A DNA stretch of 64,000 bases. Origin: Rhynchopus sp. YZ270_cl-10. Its lineage: Eukaryota; Euglenozoa; Diplonemea; Diplonemida; Diplonemidae. The stretch covers positions 558,001-622,000 of the forward strand of contig OZ037850.1 of the NCBI GenBank assembly GCA_964035575.1, in the 5' to 3' direction. This document shows, piece by piece, positions 10,804-20,683 of this stretch; the stretch's first letter is position 1, and every line of letters begins with the position of its first letter. The translations under genes were made by a program, and so were the position numbers. Under the pieces are notes generated by a model. It saw nothing but the letters and a program-made list of their open reading frames with translations. It was not told the DNA's origin and ran no database searches.

Positions 10804-12725
10804 TTGTTGCTGCTGCTGCTGCACTGGTGGCTGTTGCTGTTGCTGCTGCTGCTGTTGCTGCTGTTGGTGCTGAAGCTGCTGCTGCTGGTGAAGGGGCTGC
10901 TGTTGGAGTTGCTGCTGCTGCTGTTGCTGCTGCTGCCAGTCCTCACCACCGGCGTAGTTTGCAACAGGGGGCTGCGCCAGCATGCCCATCTGATTGTTGG
11001 GCACTGTTTGGAGGGCAGAGAATTGCTGGGGGAAGTGCTGCTGCTGCTGGATGGGCGCTTCCTGTGCAATTTGCTGTGGCTGCCCTTGGCCGACCATGAC
11101 GCCCGACATTTGGAGGTAATTTTCGAGGTTCCTTACGATCATCTCCTTCTGTTCGTAGCGCATCTGCATGGACTTGTACATTGTGTCCATCTGGGTGATC
11201 TGTTCACGCTGCTCACGGATGGTCTTCTCGTGGCGTCTGATTTGGTCGTGCAGGCTCTGCATCTCGGCCTCCTTGCTGCCCTTCTGTGGTGGCGACATGC
11301 CTGCGTTCGAGTAGTGGCCCGACTCAGCCGCTTTGTTCTGTTTTCTTTCCGTGGCACGCCCCTTCTTTGTCTTGTTCTGCCCTGCCTTTGCCAGGAACGC
11401 ACTGCTATCCGTCACCCCATGGGCTTGCGCCTGCGACGATTCGGTCGTTGTACCCCAACCACTGGGCGCCTTCACTACTGTCTGCCACTTAGGTGGCTGT
11501 GGGATCCTGAAGAAAGAATCATACAAAGAGAGAAAAACTTGGTAGATGAATTGCCCTTTTGTGCACATCATCAAGAAAATCTGGCCGGATGAATCTCCGC
11601 CTCTCTGGACTTTCATCAATACATTTTGAGACGTCTTCAGTATTTTCGTCATATGCAATCAATACATTGACAGTATATGGTGAGGGATCAACAAAAATGT
11701 TCCCATCTTTCTTTGGCGTATGGTTTGCAAAACGTAGAAAAGAAAAGTAAAATGCTTCGTAAGGAGACGTCTTCAGGTAAAAATGGAAAGTACGCCTACC
11801 ACGTTATCGATCACTCAAAACAGGGGAAGAAGGGGGAAGCTGCCACATACGCGGTGTTCATGCCCAGGGCCATGCGCACCCTGCCCTCCCACTTCTCAAT
11901 AATGGGCAGAGTCATCTTGTCTATCGATCCATCGCGCAGTGCCTACAGGGTTTGTGTACAAAAGAAAGAAAAATTTAAATGATCCCAAGCCTCTCTTAGT
12001 CACCTAAGAAAAGCGCAACAATAAATACACCTCGCGGGTCAACGAATACAAAAACGATGTTTTTTTTTCCCCCTTTTCTTTGCAGTTGAAGCATCCACAC
12101 AAACACAGATGTGTGTAAGACGAACCTAACCAACGATGGGCCACCTTCACCCTCACCCCTGTCTAGCCTTACATGGTACATACCCTCAAAGCATCGGTAA
12201 CACCCTTTGAAAGACCCTGCGGGTATGTGAACTGCCCGTCTTCTGAAAGGATTGGGGTCGTGTTGGTGTCTACCTCCAGTGCCCCACTGGTGTCGGTTTC
12301 TGCCTTCCCCCAGCTTGCACCCGCACCCCATCCGGTGGAGTCTTTGTTGGCCCAGTTCTGTGCAAAGGAAAGTTTTATAACAATACAACGGAGACCTAAT
12401 GAAGGGAAATAAAGTGAAGTTATTAATGCAGGCACCTCCGACTGACCCACGTACGATGCCAGACCCGGATGAAAGCATAAGGACCCTGCGGCCAACAACA
12501 GAAGATGTAAATAAGAAAGAATTTGATAATAGTTCTCTCGTGGTTGGTCTCAAAAATAGACACCAAAAGAAAAGAGACTGGTTATAACAGAGCCTCGCAA
12601 ACCCGTGTACATACGCTGCCACCACCGCCACCTTGTCTACGGTCACCGTACCCTCGGTGGTCGTGTCTTCCCCCACCCCCGTTTCCCCGTCCACCGCCAC
12701 GTGCACCTGCCTTATTCTGGGGCAT
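10660..12725 (-). CDS. RGG- and poly-Q-rich protein, five exons
   Basis: Exon 1 12725-12615 (MPQNKAG.., RGG/Gly-rich), exon 2 12357-12184, exon 3 11942-11851, exon 4 from 11795, exon 5 ending at 10660. The first three donors are all GTATGT, and phases 0, 0 and 2 are consistent. Intron 3 is only 55 bp. The exon 4/5 junction near 11520-11580 is unresolved: a GTATGA donor lies at about 11527, but several acceptors are possible. The middle part is a compact, domain-like region (..IEKWEGRVRMALGMNTA.. to ..RRFIRPDFLDDVHKRAIHLPS) that I do not recognise. Then follow a coiled coil (..LHDQIRRHEKTIREQREQ..) and a C-terminal poly-Q tract from a CAG/CTG run (10762-10935). A GTAAAG at the last codons may mark a further intron. 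RGG and poly-Q suggest an RNA-granule or mRNA-binding protein, by inference only. Confidence 0.7.
12410..12506 (+). repeat. ~92-bp dispersed repeat, copy 2
   Basis: Lies in intron 1 of the RGG/poly-Q gene, antisense to it. It matches 9898-9990 and 58987-59080 almost base for base, ending CCAACAACAGAAGATG. Confidence 0.8.
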
Positions 12726-13036
12726 AGTCTCTGTGTGCTCCTTTGCTTTTTTCCTGTGGGTGAAAATGTGTGGCCTGGTATGACCATTATACGGGGCAAC
12801 CAAAAAACAACAGAAGAAGGGGTATTTCGTTTTGTTGCTCTGCAAGTTGTTGTATTACTTTTTTGTATTTTTGCACTACAAAGCATGCAAGCTAGCGGGC
12901 ACACACACACATACATACAAACACACCCATTCTGCTTCTGTTTCCATTCGTTTCCAAAGAGCTTTGATATGCAAAAAAAAATGTCAAATGTACACAACAT
13001 TTCCCCTTTTTTTTCACCCTGAGTCTGTAAAGATTG

Positions 13037-16000
13037 TCAGAGCTTTTCTACCCCTTTGATTGCAGGGAATTTTCGTTTTAGCACTGGTATCAGCTTGTCT
13101 TTGACAAAAGACATGAAGCGGATGTGCGGACACAAGAGCGGGTTAGATTCACGACTGAGGCCGACAAGGAAGATAGCCTCAAACCACTCTTTGCAGGACA
13201 TCTCTGAGGATGAAGTTGCGTCTTCTGAGTCTTGCGAGCAGTTGAAGAACATCATGACATCGTTCCGCGAGGTGGCAGCATCAACAAACTCAAGCTCTTT
13301 GCAAAACTTTGTCCATTCGTCAAGCGACAGCGTTCGATTGTTGCCTCTATTCCATTCATCACGCCGCGCAAAGTGCTCATATACATTAGACAACAACCGA
13401 CTCGCCTGCTGCACCACATGCTGACACGGAGGGGCCCAATACGTTCTCTTAAACGATTCCAAATCAATACGCTGTGCCTTCCCCAGAATATGGTCCGTCA
13501 GCAACGTCGTGAACCTCTCGGAAAACGTTCCCCCACGGAGGCCCCGCTCCCCTGGAGGCTTGCTGTGGCGCCGCCCCTTCTTCTTATCATCAGCAGCATC
13601 ATCAATATCCACCAAGCCGAGAAGCAGCAAAAAGAAATCCTCTGGGGATGCACCCTTCTTTTTGTCATCCTCCTTTATTCGTTTCGTCTTTGGATCTTCG
13701 GAGCGGTGGACCACAGAGTTGAAAACTGCTTCAATTTTGCTTTTCCCATTATACCCCTTAGCGAGGGGAACACCCGAATCGGAGCACATCCGGACCCATT
13801 CGTTCGGCTGAACCCCTTCTAAGGCGGTTTGGCAGTTAGAATAGTAATCGTAGACGCTAAGAAGCGATTGGGATTGGAATTTCGCGATTTGTTTGACCTC
13901 TGTAAGTTCTGCTTGAGAAATGCCTATGTTAAGAGCCTTATCGTCATTGATGTCCCACCATGTAGGTCGCATTGATTGATCCCCACCAAACTTAAAGGAA
14001 ACGTACTGTGATGGGTTAGACGGTGATGACGGTGCAGTACTGCATGCCTCATCTGAATCAGCTATAGTATTTGGAACGGACATTCTGTCAGCAATAGAAT
14101 CTCCTGCACGGTTTCGCAATGATTTCGCAACCGGAGAAGGCCCTGAAATTGATCCCGAAGGGTGTGGTACGTCTTGCGGTACAGTAGGGTAAGCTACCGT
14201 CAAAAAATCGTTATTCTTCATCTTCCCTTGCATGCAATCTCGAATAACGCCTGACAAAACAAGAATTTGGTTTTGCCGTTCTTCGTAACGAATTTCAATG
14301 CTTTTACAGACCTCTATACCTCGTAGGTTATCTTGGAGTGTATCGGAGAAACAATGGTTTTCTTTGATTGTCATTAAAATGCTGCGATCTGATTCAGAAA
14401 GGTATCGATGTGAATTGACGTAGTAATCAAAAAGGAGGGAAAGCAGCATTGCATTGGTGTCGCTGCTTTGCCCAAGAATCTTCTCTGGTGACAGCCACTC
14501 CATTAGATACAAAGGGAACATCGTTTGGATTATCGCAACAAGCTTTTCCACCCTTTCCACCAAAAAATTCTCTTGAAGCAAATCTTTGACATCTTCCTTG
14601 AGTTTTTCTGCTTCATAATCGGCACCTTCCGCAAAAGGAGACGACCCTCGCCGTGTAGTAGAAGGAGCACTCTGCCCTTCCACATCCGTCAAAAGATAGG
14701 AAAGAATCTGCACAAAGACGACACCATCTGACAGATCTTTCTCATAGTTGTGGACAGTTTTTTTTTCCTTCTCTCCAGTCGAACCTTCACAGGATCTGAG
14801 AATATGATTCGTCCATACAAGCAAAGTCTGACTCACCTCTGCATCCCCTAACCCTACAAGAAGCAATGCATCCGCGACAACGCAGGTATGTGTTTCTCGA
14901 AGAGGTTCTGTAGCATCGTATGTAGAGAAATGCTTTGCGGATACAACAAGAGAGGCTGCGGAGATTCCAGGACGGTATTTGGTTGGGTCAAAGTGTTCGA
15001 AGAAAGCTTCAGAGAACTGCGATACGGATTCTTCTAGATCGCTTATGAGTGCGGTAGAGGTGAGGGATTCTTGGTGGAGTGCAGTGTTCTGTTGGGTGAT
15101 GAGTTGGAGCTTTGCTTCGTTTTCGCGAATCAGAGTAGTCTGTTGTTCGCAGTTGAAGTTGCGGAATGCATGCAACTCTGCTTGAAGGTCCACAACCTTC
15201 TGACGAAGGTTGAAAATCTCCTCTTCGCACACCCCAATTTCCTTCTGACGTCGTTCTTCTGTTTCCGCAACCGCCTGCTGCAGTCGTGTTTGAACACATT
15301 CATTCACCGCCCTCTCATGTTCAAGCTTGCTTTTCCGCAATTCATCAAATTTTTGCCTCGAAACCCAAGATTTCCATAACAAAAACACCTTCGCTTTGCT
15401 CTTCCATCCATCTACTGAATGTTTATACTTCATAAAATCTACCATCCACGCACGCTTAACGGTTTCCCTCCAGATGCAAAAGAAGACACGCTTCACCAAG
15501 GTGCAAAGGCATTGCACTAATGCTGTCTCCCGCCTCCGTTTTTCCTCATTCGCGTTGGCGTAGGAGATGCGCGCCGTTTCGGTTGTGGTGTATTGTTCCT
15601 GATAGTATGCCGAGGACTCAGAATAGAGGGCTAGCTCGATGAGCGAGCATTCGACCCCAGCACACATGAAGTCGTCCACACGGCCTCCTTTGTTGTAGAT
15701 GGCGGAGATGAATTCGGTGCGTACAGAGGGGCCCAGGCAGAAGTTGTCCAGCATCTTTTCCAAGACATGAAAATATACGGCCAACCGTAACGGATGCGGT
15801 GAAGGAAACGCTGCCGTGCACGCCTGCACCTCATTCAGCATCTGTGGCACCCAGTGCTGTACAGGGTGCAGCCTCCTCCGCTCGTCAAACTCTTGCATGA
15901 TTCTGCGAAACTCAAACTTCATCTGCCCACACATCATCTCCGGTGTATTATGCTGTGGGTTGCCCGCAGGCTTCAAACGCACCTCCCGTTTATTACTGAA

Positions 16001-16330
16001 AACCCGAGGTACAATGGAGCCAATCCGTTGCCTGCAGGTGCGTCTGCTGGTGACGTGGGTGCGTAAATAGTCGTGTTGGTTTTGTTTCTCGCTGTCCAAA
16101 ACAATTTTGGGTAAAGTGCGAATACCCAAAGTTGTCCAGTTGTCCTCATCGTGTTTGTACATTCCATCAGGATCCTGAACCACTCCCAGTTTGTAGAGTT
16201 GGGCTGCAGTAGGCTTTTTGGGCCTGCGACTGCGAGGGTCGTTCAAGATAGGTCCGCATCTTGGAGAAATGGGTGATTCAGGAGAAAAGTTTTCATATGT
16301 CAAATGGTTTTTGCTTGGGAGATCATCCAT
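13037..16330 (-). CDS. Large coiled-coil protein with possible calponin-homology segment
   Basis: Intronless ORF of 1,097 residues with a clean ATG (MDDLPSKNHL). Residues ~1-330 are a charged region ending in tryptophan-rich helical segments (..VFFCIWRETVKRAW.., ..VFLLWKSWVSRQ..). A heptad-rich coiled coil spans ~335-450. At ~500-565 the pattern ALLVGLGDAEVSQTLLVW followed by ..YEKDLSDGVVFVQILSYLL resembles the first helices and the DG-V motif of a calponin-homology domain. The C-terminal third is acidic and mixed helical with no motif I can name. CH plus coiled-coil proteins in flagellates are commonly axonemal or cytoskeletal, so this is the most likely role, by inference. Confidence 0.85.
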   Translation of the reverse strand: MDDLPSKNHLTYENFSPESPISPRCGPILNDPRSRRPKKPTAAQLYKLGVVQDPDGMYKHDEDNWTTLGIRTLPKIVLDSEKQNQHDYLRTHVTSRRTCRQRIGSIVPRVFSNKREVRLKPAGNPQHNTPEMMCGQMKFEFRRIMQEFDERRRLHPVQHWVPQMLNEVQACTAAFPSPHPLRLAVYFHVLEKMLDNFCLGPSVRTEFISAIYNKGGRVDDFMCAGVECSLIELALYSESSAYYQEQYTTTETARISYANANEEKRRRETALVQCLCTLVKRVFFCIWRETVKRAWMVDFMKYKHSVDGWKSKAKVFLLWKSWVSRQKFDELRKSKLEHERAVNECVQTRLQQAVAETEERRQKEIGVCEEEIFNLRQKVVDLQAELHAFRNFNCEQQTTLIRENEAKLQLITQQNTALHQESLTSTALISDLEESVSQFSEAFFEHFDPTKYRPGISAASLVVSAKHFSTYDATEPLRETHTCVVADALLLVGLGDAEVSQTLLVWTNHILRSCEGSTGEKEKKTVHNYEKDLSDGVVFVQILSYLLTDVEGQSAPSTTRRGSSPFAEGADYEAEKLKEDVKDLLQENFLVERVEKLVAIIQTMFPLYLMEWLSPEKILGQSSDTNAMLLSLLFDYYVNSHRYLSESDRSILMTIKENHCFSDTLQDNLRGIEVCKSIEIRYEERQNQILVLSGVIRDCMQGKMKNNDFLTVAYPTVPQDVPHPSGSISGPSPVAKSLRNRAGDSIADRMSVPNTIADSDEACSTAPSSPSNPSQYVSFKFGGDQSMRPTWWDINDDKALNIGISQAELTEVKQIAKFQSQSLLSVYDYYSNCQTALEGVQPNEWVRMCSDSGVPLAKGYNGKSKIEAVFNSVVHRSEDPKTKRIKEDDKKKGASPEDFFLLLLGLVDIDDAADDKKKGRRHSKPPGERGLRGGTFSERFTTLLTDHILGKAQRIDLESFKRTYWAPPCQHVVQQASRLLSNVYEHFARRDEWNRGNNRTLSLDEWTKFCKELEFVDAATSRNDVMMFFNCSQDSEDATSSSEMSCKEWFEAIFLVGLSRESNPLLCPHIRFMSFVKDKLIPVLKRKFPAIKGVEKL

Positions 16331-17222
16331 TATTGAGGTAGTTCTGCGGGTGGTGGGGATAAACGGTGATGTTGAAGAGAGAGGATGAGGGAAAAATGGA
16401 CGTTTTTTTTTTAAAATATTTGGAACAGTATAGCTTGGTGCGACTGTTGTGCAAAAAGCCTTTTCGTATTGTTTCGCATGGTTTTGTTTGAGAGAATCTT
16501 TTTTCTAATTTCCAGAGAAACATTAAAAGAATAACTATAAAGGACCAGAGGGATCTCTCTTACTGGAGGTTTTTCACTAGAGAATAAGGAATACTACACG
16601 AATTTGACGGGCCACAACACAGCCCCGTCTACCACTGCAGTGTCTGGTGTGCAAGAACAACCAACAGACACACACAGACCACTCCATCACTACATATCAG
16701 AGAAGCAACCACTCTCATCTGCCAACCCCGAACCCCCTCCCTCGAAGGGTCATTACAACAGGAGTGCCATGACGTTGTGAGGAATGAGGGTCGTTTACTT
16801 CCTCAAAAAAAAATATATATCCAAGTAACGAGGCAAGGGATGCTGTGACGAGAGATGGAACACATCGAGACACCTGCGAACGATGGCAGGCAGAGACAGA
16901 TCTTACCGAGCATTATAAAGCACGTCAAAGACAGCTTCGACGACATCTTCTGTCCAAGCAAAAAGCTTGGGTGAGACATAAAAAAAGAGTCGACAAGCCC
17001 ATCAAACAGCAGACTGTTCCCTTTGCGCGTCGTACTCCATGTTGTCGGTTGGGAGCTCATATCTGTGAAGTTGGTGTATTTGATGTGTGGTGCAGTGTAG
17101 TCTTAAAGAACGGATGCCAAAGAATGTTTGGAAACCATTTAGTAGGGTTGGTCCGTTTGTATGTCGGTGTAGTTTAAGTTTTGGTGGGGTCGCAAGGTAC
17201 TAAAGTGAGGACATTTATCGGT
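16331..17222. other. Intergenic region
   Basis: Spans the 5' side of the coiled-coil gene and the 3' side of the RING gene. No motif or repeat stands out. A 110-residue open frame on the plus strand (16845-17177) has no recognisable domain and is opposite to the local gene direction, so it is not called. Confidence 0.5.
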
Positions 17223-18193
17223 TTAATTAGCGTTATCCGGGGCATACCTGCACACAGGGCACACATTGCTCTGTACAAGCCATTTTGTAAGGCATTCCTT
17301 GTGGAAGAGGTGGTTGCAAGGCATCTGCTGGCATACATCGTCTACTGCAAACTGGTCGCAGCATATGCTGCAGGGGTCTTGGTTTCTGTGTTGGTGATGG
17401 TGCATTGGGGGAGTGTTGCCACAGTATGCTAGATACTCCACAAAAGGCATTCGCGGTGCATATTTTTAAGAATATTAGTACAAAAGAGACGGTGGCCAGT
17501 TGACGTATTTGCTGTCGTTAAAAGATGCACATACTCTTCACAAAACGTTGCGTCTGCTGTGATCAACGGGAGTGACTCGAGAGCTGCTGCTGCGGCTGGG
17601 TTGTTTGGTGCGTCGTGCTCTTGGAGGATTCTGTGGAGGAAGTCTTGGAAGCGTGCGTTGTTCTGGTCTGCACCCGCACCTGCACCTGCACCACGTGCAG
17701 GAAAGACAGGTAGCCCACCGAGCATCTGCTCCATTGTGCGTGCAATGTTCGCAAACCCTGTCGCTGTGCCCACCTGCAACGGCACTGCTGTGGCACCCAC
17801 CTGCACAGGCATCGTCGTCGTGCCCATCTGCATTGGCACTGTCGTTGTGCTCATCTGCATCGGCACCGTTGTGTTGCCCACCTGCATGGGTACTGTCGTC
17901 GAAGTGAAGTGGGGCTGCCCAACCCCAACATTAACCCCCATGTTACCCATTTGCTGTTGGTGCGCTCCCAGCATTCTTCTGTGAATTGCGTAGATGTCGG
18001 AATGTGGGTGTGGGTGCGGCAGTGGTTGCTGTGGCTGTGGTTGCGCCTGCGGCTGTGTCTCCCTAAACCCCTGCGGGTTGTCAGTCTCCTCCACAACCTC
18101 CACGAAACACCCGGAGCATGTCCGACAAAGCAACTCCCCGCCCTCCTCCCTCACCTCCCTCTCAGCACCACACCCATGGCACCAATAGGTCAT
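17223..18193 (-). CDS. RNF115/RNF126-like RING-H2 E3 ubiquitin ligase
   Basis: Exon 1 18193-17535, 149-bp intron with GTATGT donor and CACCAACACAG acceptor (phase 2), exon 2 17385-17223; 273 residues. The N-terminus is a zinc ribbon, CxxC..CxxC (YWCHGCGAE..LLCRTCSGC), as in the BCA2/RNF126 ubiquitin-binding zinc finger. The middle is Pro/Gln/His-rich with a run of TTTVPMQMG-type repeats. The C-terminus is a full RING-H2: CSIC, PCNHLFHKEC and CPVC. The chosen acceptor gives ..DATFCEENQDPCSICC.., which matches the family. It would transfer ubiquitin from an E2 to substrates, in this family often membrane or BAG6-linked clients. Domain order and spacing make this call firm; the substrate is unknown. 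Confidence 0.88.
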
Positions 18194-19334
18194 AGTCCCT
18201 CTGTGTATCCTGGTTGTGCTGTGCTTGTTTTCGCAAAAAAAAAAAAAAAATGTTCACATAACGACAAAGTTTTTAAGAAAAGAGAGTACGGCAACCAGAG
18301 CCCGCGGACCTCCCCCGAAAATTAATTATGCACCCCCTTCCAACCCCCGTCCCGCCCAAAAAACAAAAAAAAAAAAAACCTCTCCCGAGCTTTCTCCGTC
18401 CGCTGACAAGCTAGTCACAGGAAGAAGAAGATCAAAACTCGGTCGAGCCCGGGCGCGCTTCGCGCGCCCGGGTCCCCACCCCAGCTCAAGTTGGGGGCCT
18501 CCGGCGGAATGTGAGAATTGCTCGGTTATCCGACGGCGGAGTTCGGCACTTTATTGATATTTGCACCAGGCACACATGGTGCACGAATTATCAGTAACCT
18601 CAGTTTTTTTACAAAAGAAACGGCGGTATGTCACCCAAAGGTTCCAAGCGAAGCCACGGTACGCAACATTTCAAAAAAATGCGCTTAAAATTGTACATTT
18701 TTACAGGCAAACAATGTCACGGGAATGGTGTGATGCAGGCTTGCGCCGCAGGCGCACGGTACGCTACTTTTTTCCTTTCGCCATGCTGCGTGCTTCCTTT
18801 TCCTTCGACGTTTGACCAATTGAGTCCGGCTCGATGGTATCTCAAAAAATTCCCCATAATATGGGCCCCTCCTCCCCCCCAAAAAAAAATCCAAAACCCC
18901 CGTCCCTGGACGGGGGTTTGGGACGGGGGTCGGTTTTTGGAAAATAATTGACCCCCGTCCGGGACGGGGTGAACGGGGGTGTTCCGCGGACTCTGACGGC
19001 AACTTTTTATATTGTACCAAAGCCAGATGGGGGTTAAAACTTGATTTGTATTAGTGAAGAACAACCGAGACTGTGCTCCACATTTTTTTGTGTGTTTGTT
19101 ACTGGGGGAAGGGGTCGGGAGAAAAAAGAAATCCGGTAGAAACCGGTTTCCCTTTTGCCATAAAGGAATATGCTGAGGAGAGAAAAAAAAAATCGTCTAC
19201 GAATGGATGAGAAGGAACCCTATCTCCAAAAAGAACCCAGACCTAGGCACTTCAATAGATTATTTTTCTTCCCCCCCTCACATGGAATCTGTCAACTCCC
19301 CCAAAAAAAAAAACCCCCCAAACCCACCCTCCAT
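18194..19334. other. Intergenic region with GC hairpins
   Basis: No gene. Contains a strong hairpin at 18445-18472 (GCCCGGGCGCGC / GCGCGCCCGGG), a copy of the GC hairpin + T-run repeat at 18739-18773, a partial copy near 18652, and two opposed C-run/G-run segments at 18895-18985 (CCCCCGTCC / GGACGGGG). A diverged copy of the 31-bp repeat is at 19035-19083. Confidence 0.6.
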
Positions 19335-20465
19335 TTAGTCTTCTTTTTCTTTGCTTGAGTGTTTGGAGTCGTCTCTGCCTAGAGCAAGCAATATTACAAC
19401 TGTCACATGCGTTACAATCTGCATGCCTATCATTAACATTACCCCTAGCCCTACACCGATGAAACCCTCTTCAAGCCTGGGTCCTAGACCATATCCAAAC
19501 CCTGCTGCAAGACCAAAGGGAACTGCTTCACCAATCCCTGCGAGAGCGATGGAGGTGCAACATGCCCAGCCTAGGGGGATACCCAACCCCAACACTGTTG
19601 TATAAGTATCAGAACTGAACGCTAATGCACTGACCAGGGAGAGGCCCATGATCACTCCCATTGAGTATGTGTTTTGAAGCTGCTTCTTTGTGACGACAGA
19701 GGCGCCGACAAGAGCGGTCATGAGGACCACTCCTGTTGCAGAGATTACCGCGCAGGTGTATGAGTAGTGTCGCCAGTAGAGGCGGGAGGAGGGGAGTTCG
19801 ATGGGAATGTCGAATTCGCAGCCCCACATGCCGAGGAAGAAGAGGATGCACCCAGAGCAGACCGCGCAGAGGGTGCCTGCGACACTGCGGAGGATGGGGT
19901 TGGAACACACCGTGCTCGACAGCACGCTTGCATAGAGCATCAACCACGTCAGCACCACTGCAATGCTAAGACGCCACCCAATCAACTCTCTCTTCGCAGC
20001 ACCATAATCCATTGCAAGATACACCAAAAAATAACTCAACCCGGTTGCAACTGTAAACACAATAGACGACCCTGCCACAGGAACATGCCTAGTAAAGGCC
20101 CGTTCCACTCCACGAACGTCCCTCAACTCTGCACTCTTATGTAACAGTAGGAAACCCAAAAAGTAGACCGGCAAGGGAACCAGGCATGCTGCGATCAAAT
20201 ATCCAGTCTTCCGCTCAGGGACAAACCCACCTACGTCTGTTCCCAGCATGAGGATGGTGAACGAAGCAAAAACGCCAATCATCAACGCAAAAGCCTGCAA
20301 GGCAACGCAGAAGTACGGTCGATGGATCTGGTCCGGCTCAAAGATGGCTCTGTTGAACAGATGTTTCGCAGGCTCGTTCAGTCGAAACGACCCTGACCAC
20401 CCAACAAAAAGAACGATTATTCCTACAAGAGTGAAGGACGCATCCCAGGAGAGGGTGGAATGCAT
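19335..20465 (-). CDS. Polytopic membrane protein, function unknown
   Basis: 376 residues with about ten hydrophobic helices through the length (first ~12-28; last ~345-362) and a short charged tail (DDSKHSSKEKED). The ATG at 20465 is preceded by ACTAAAAG, a possible trans-splice acceptor. No transporter signature is evident; the small Gly-rich helices near the C-terminus (GFGYGLGPRLEEGFIGVGLG) are compatible with a channel or transporter fold. I do not recognise the family. Confidence 0.82.
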   Translation of the reverse strand: MHSTLSWDASFTLVGIIVLFVGWSGSFRLNEPAKHLFNRAIFEPDQIHRPYFCVALQAFALMIGVFASFTILMLGTDVGGFVPERKTGYLIAACLVPLPVYFLGFLLLHKSAELRDVRGVERAFTRHVPVAGSSIVFTVATGLSYFLVYLAMDYGAAKRELIGWRLSIAVVLTWLMLYASVLSSTVCSNPILRSVAGTLCAVCSGCILFFLGMWGCEFDIPIELPSSRLYWRHYSYTCAVISATGVVLMTALVGASVVTKKQLQNTYSMGVIMGLSLVSALAFSSDTYTTVLGLGIPLGWACCTSIALAGIGEAVPFGLAAGFGYGLGPRLEEGFIGVGLGVMLMIGMQIVTHVTVVILLALGRDDSKHSSKEKED

Positions 20466-20683
20466 CTTTTAGTTTGGATTGTGTAAATATGTCTGGTGGG
20501 GTGGGGTGGGTGAATGGGTAGGTGGGTAGGTAGGTGGATGGTGGTAATGAGATAAAGAATAGATAGGAATGCAAACTTTAGGGACTTCAACACAAAAGAA
20601 AAAAAACTGAAGAATACTGGCGGAAGCCAATTAGAAAAAAAGCTTCGGCAAAAAAAGGGGGGGAGGAGGAAGGGGCGCAACTT

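Noticed and set aside
16845-17177. Plus-strand 110-residue frame between two minus-strand genes
   Set aside because: No recognisable domain, opposite to the gene block and overlapped by other frames; insufficient evidence.
20481-20495. 15-bp identity GTGTAAATATGTCTG at 20481 and 28317, both just upstream of minus-strand ATGs
   Set aside because: A 15-bp match between two places in 64 kb on both strands is expected by chance; only two copies.
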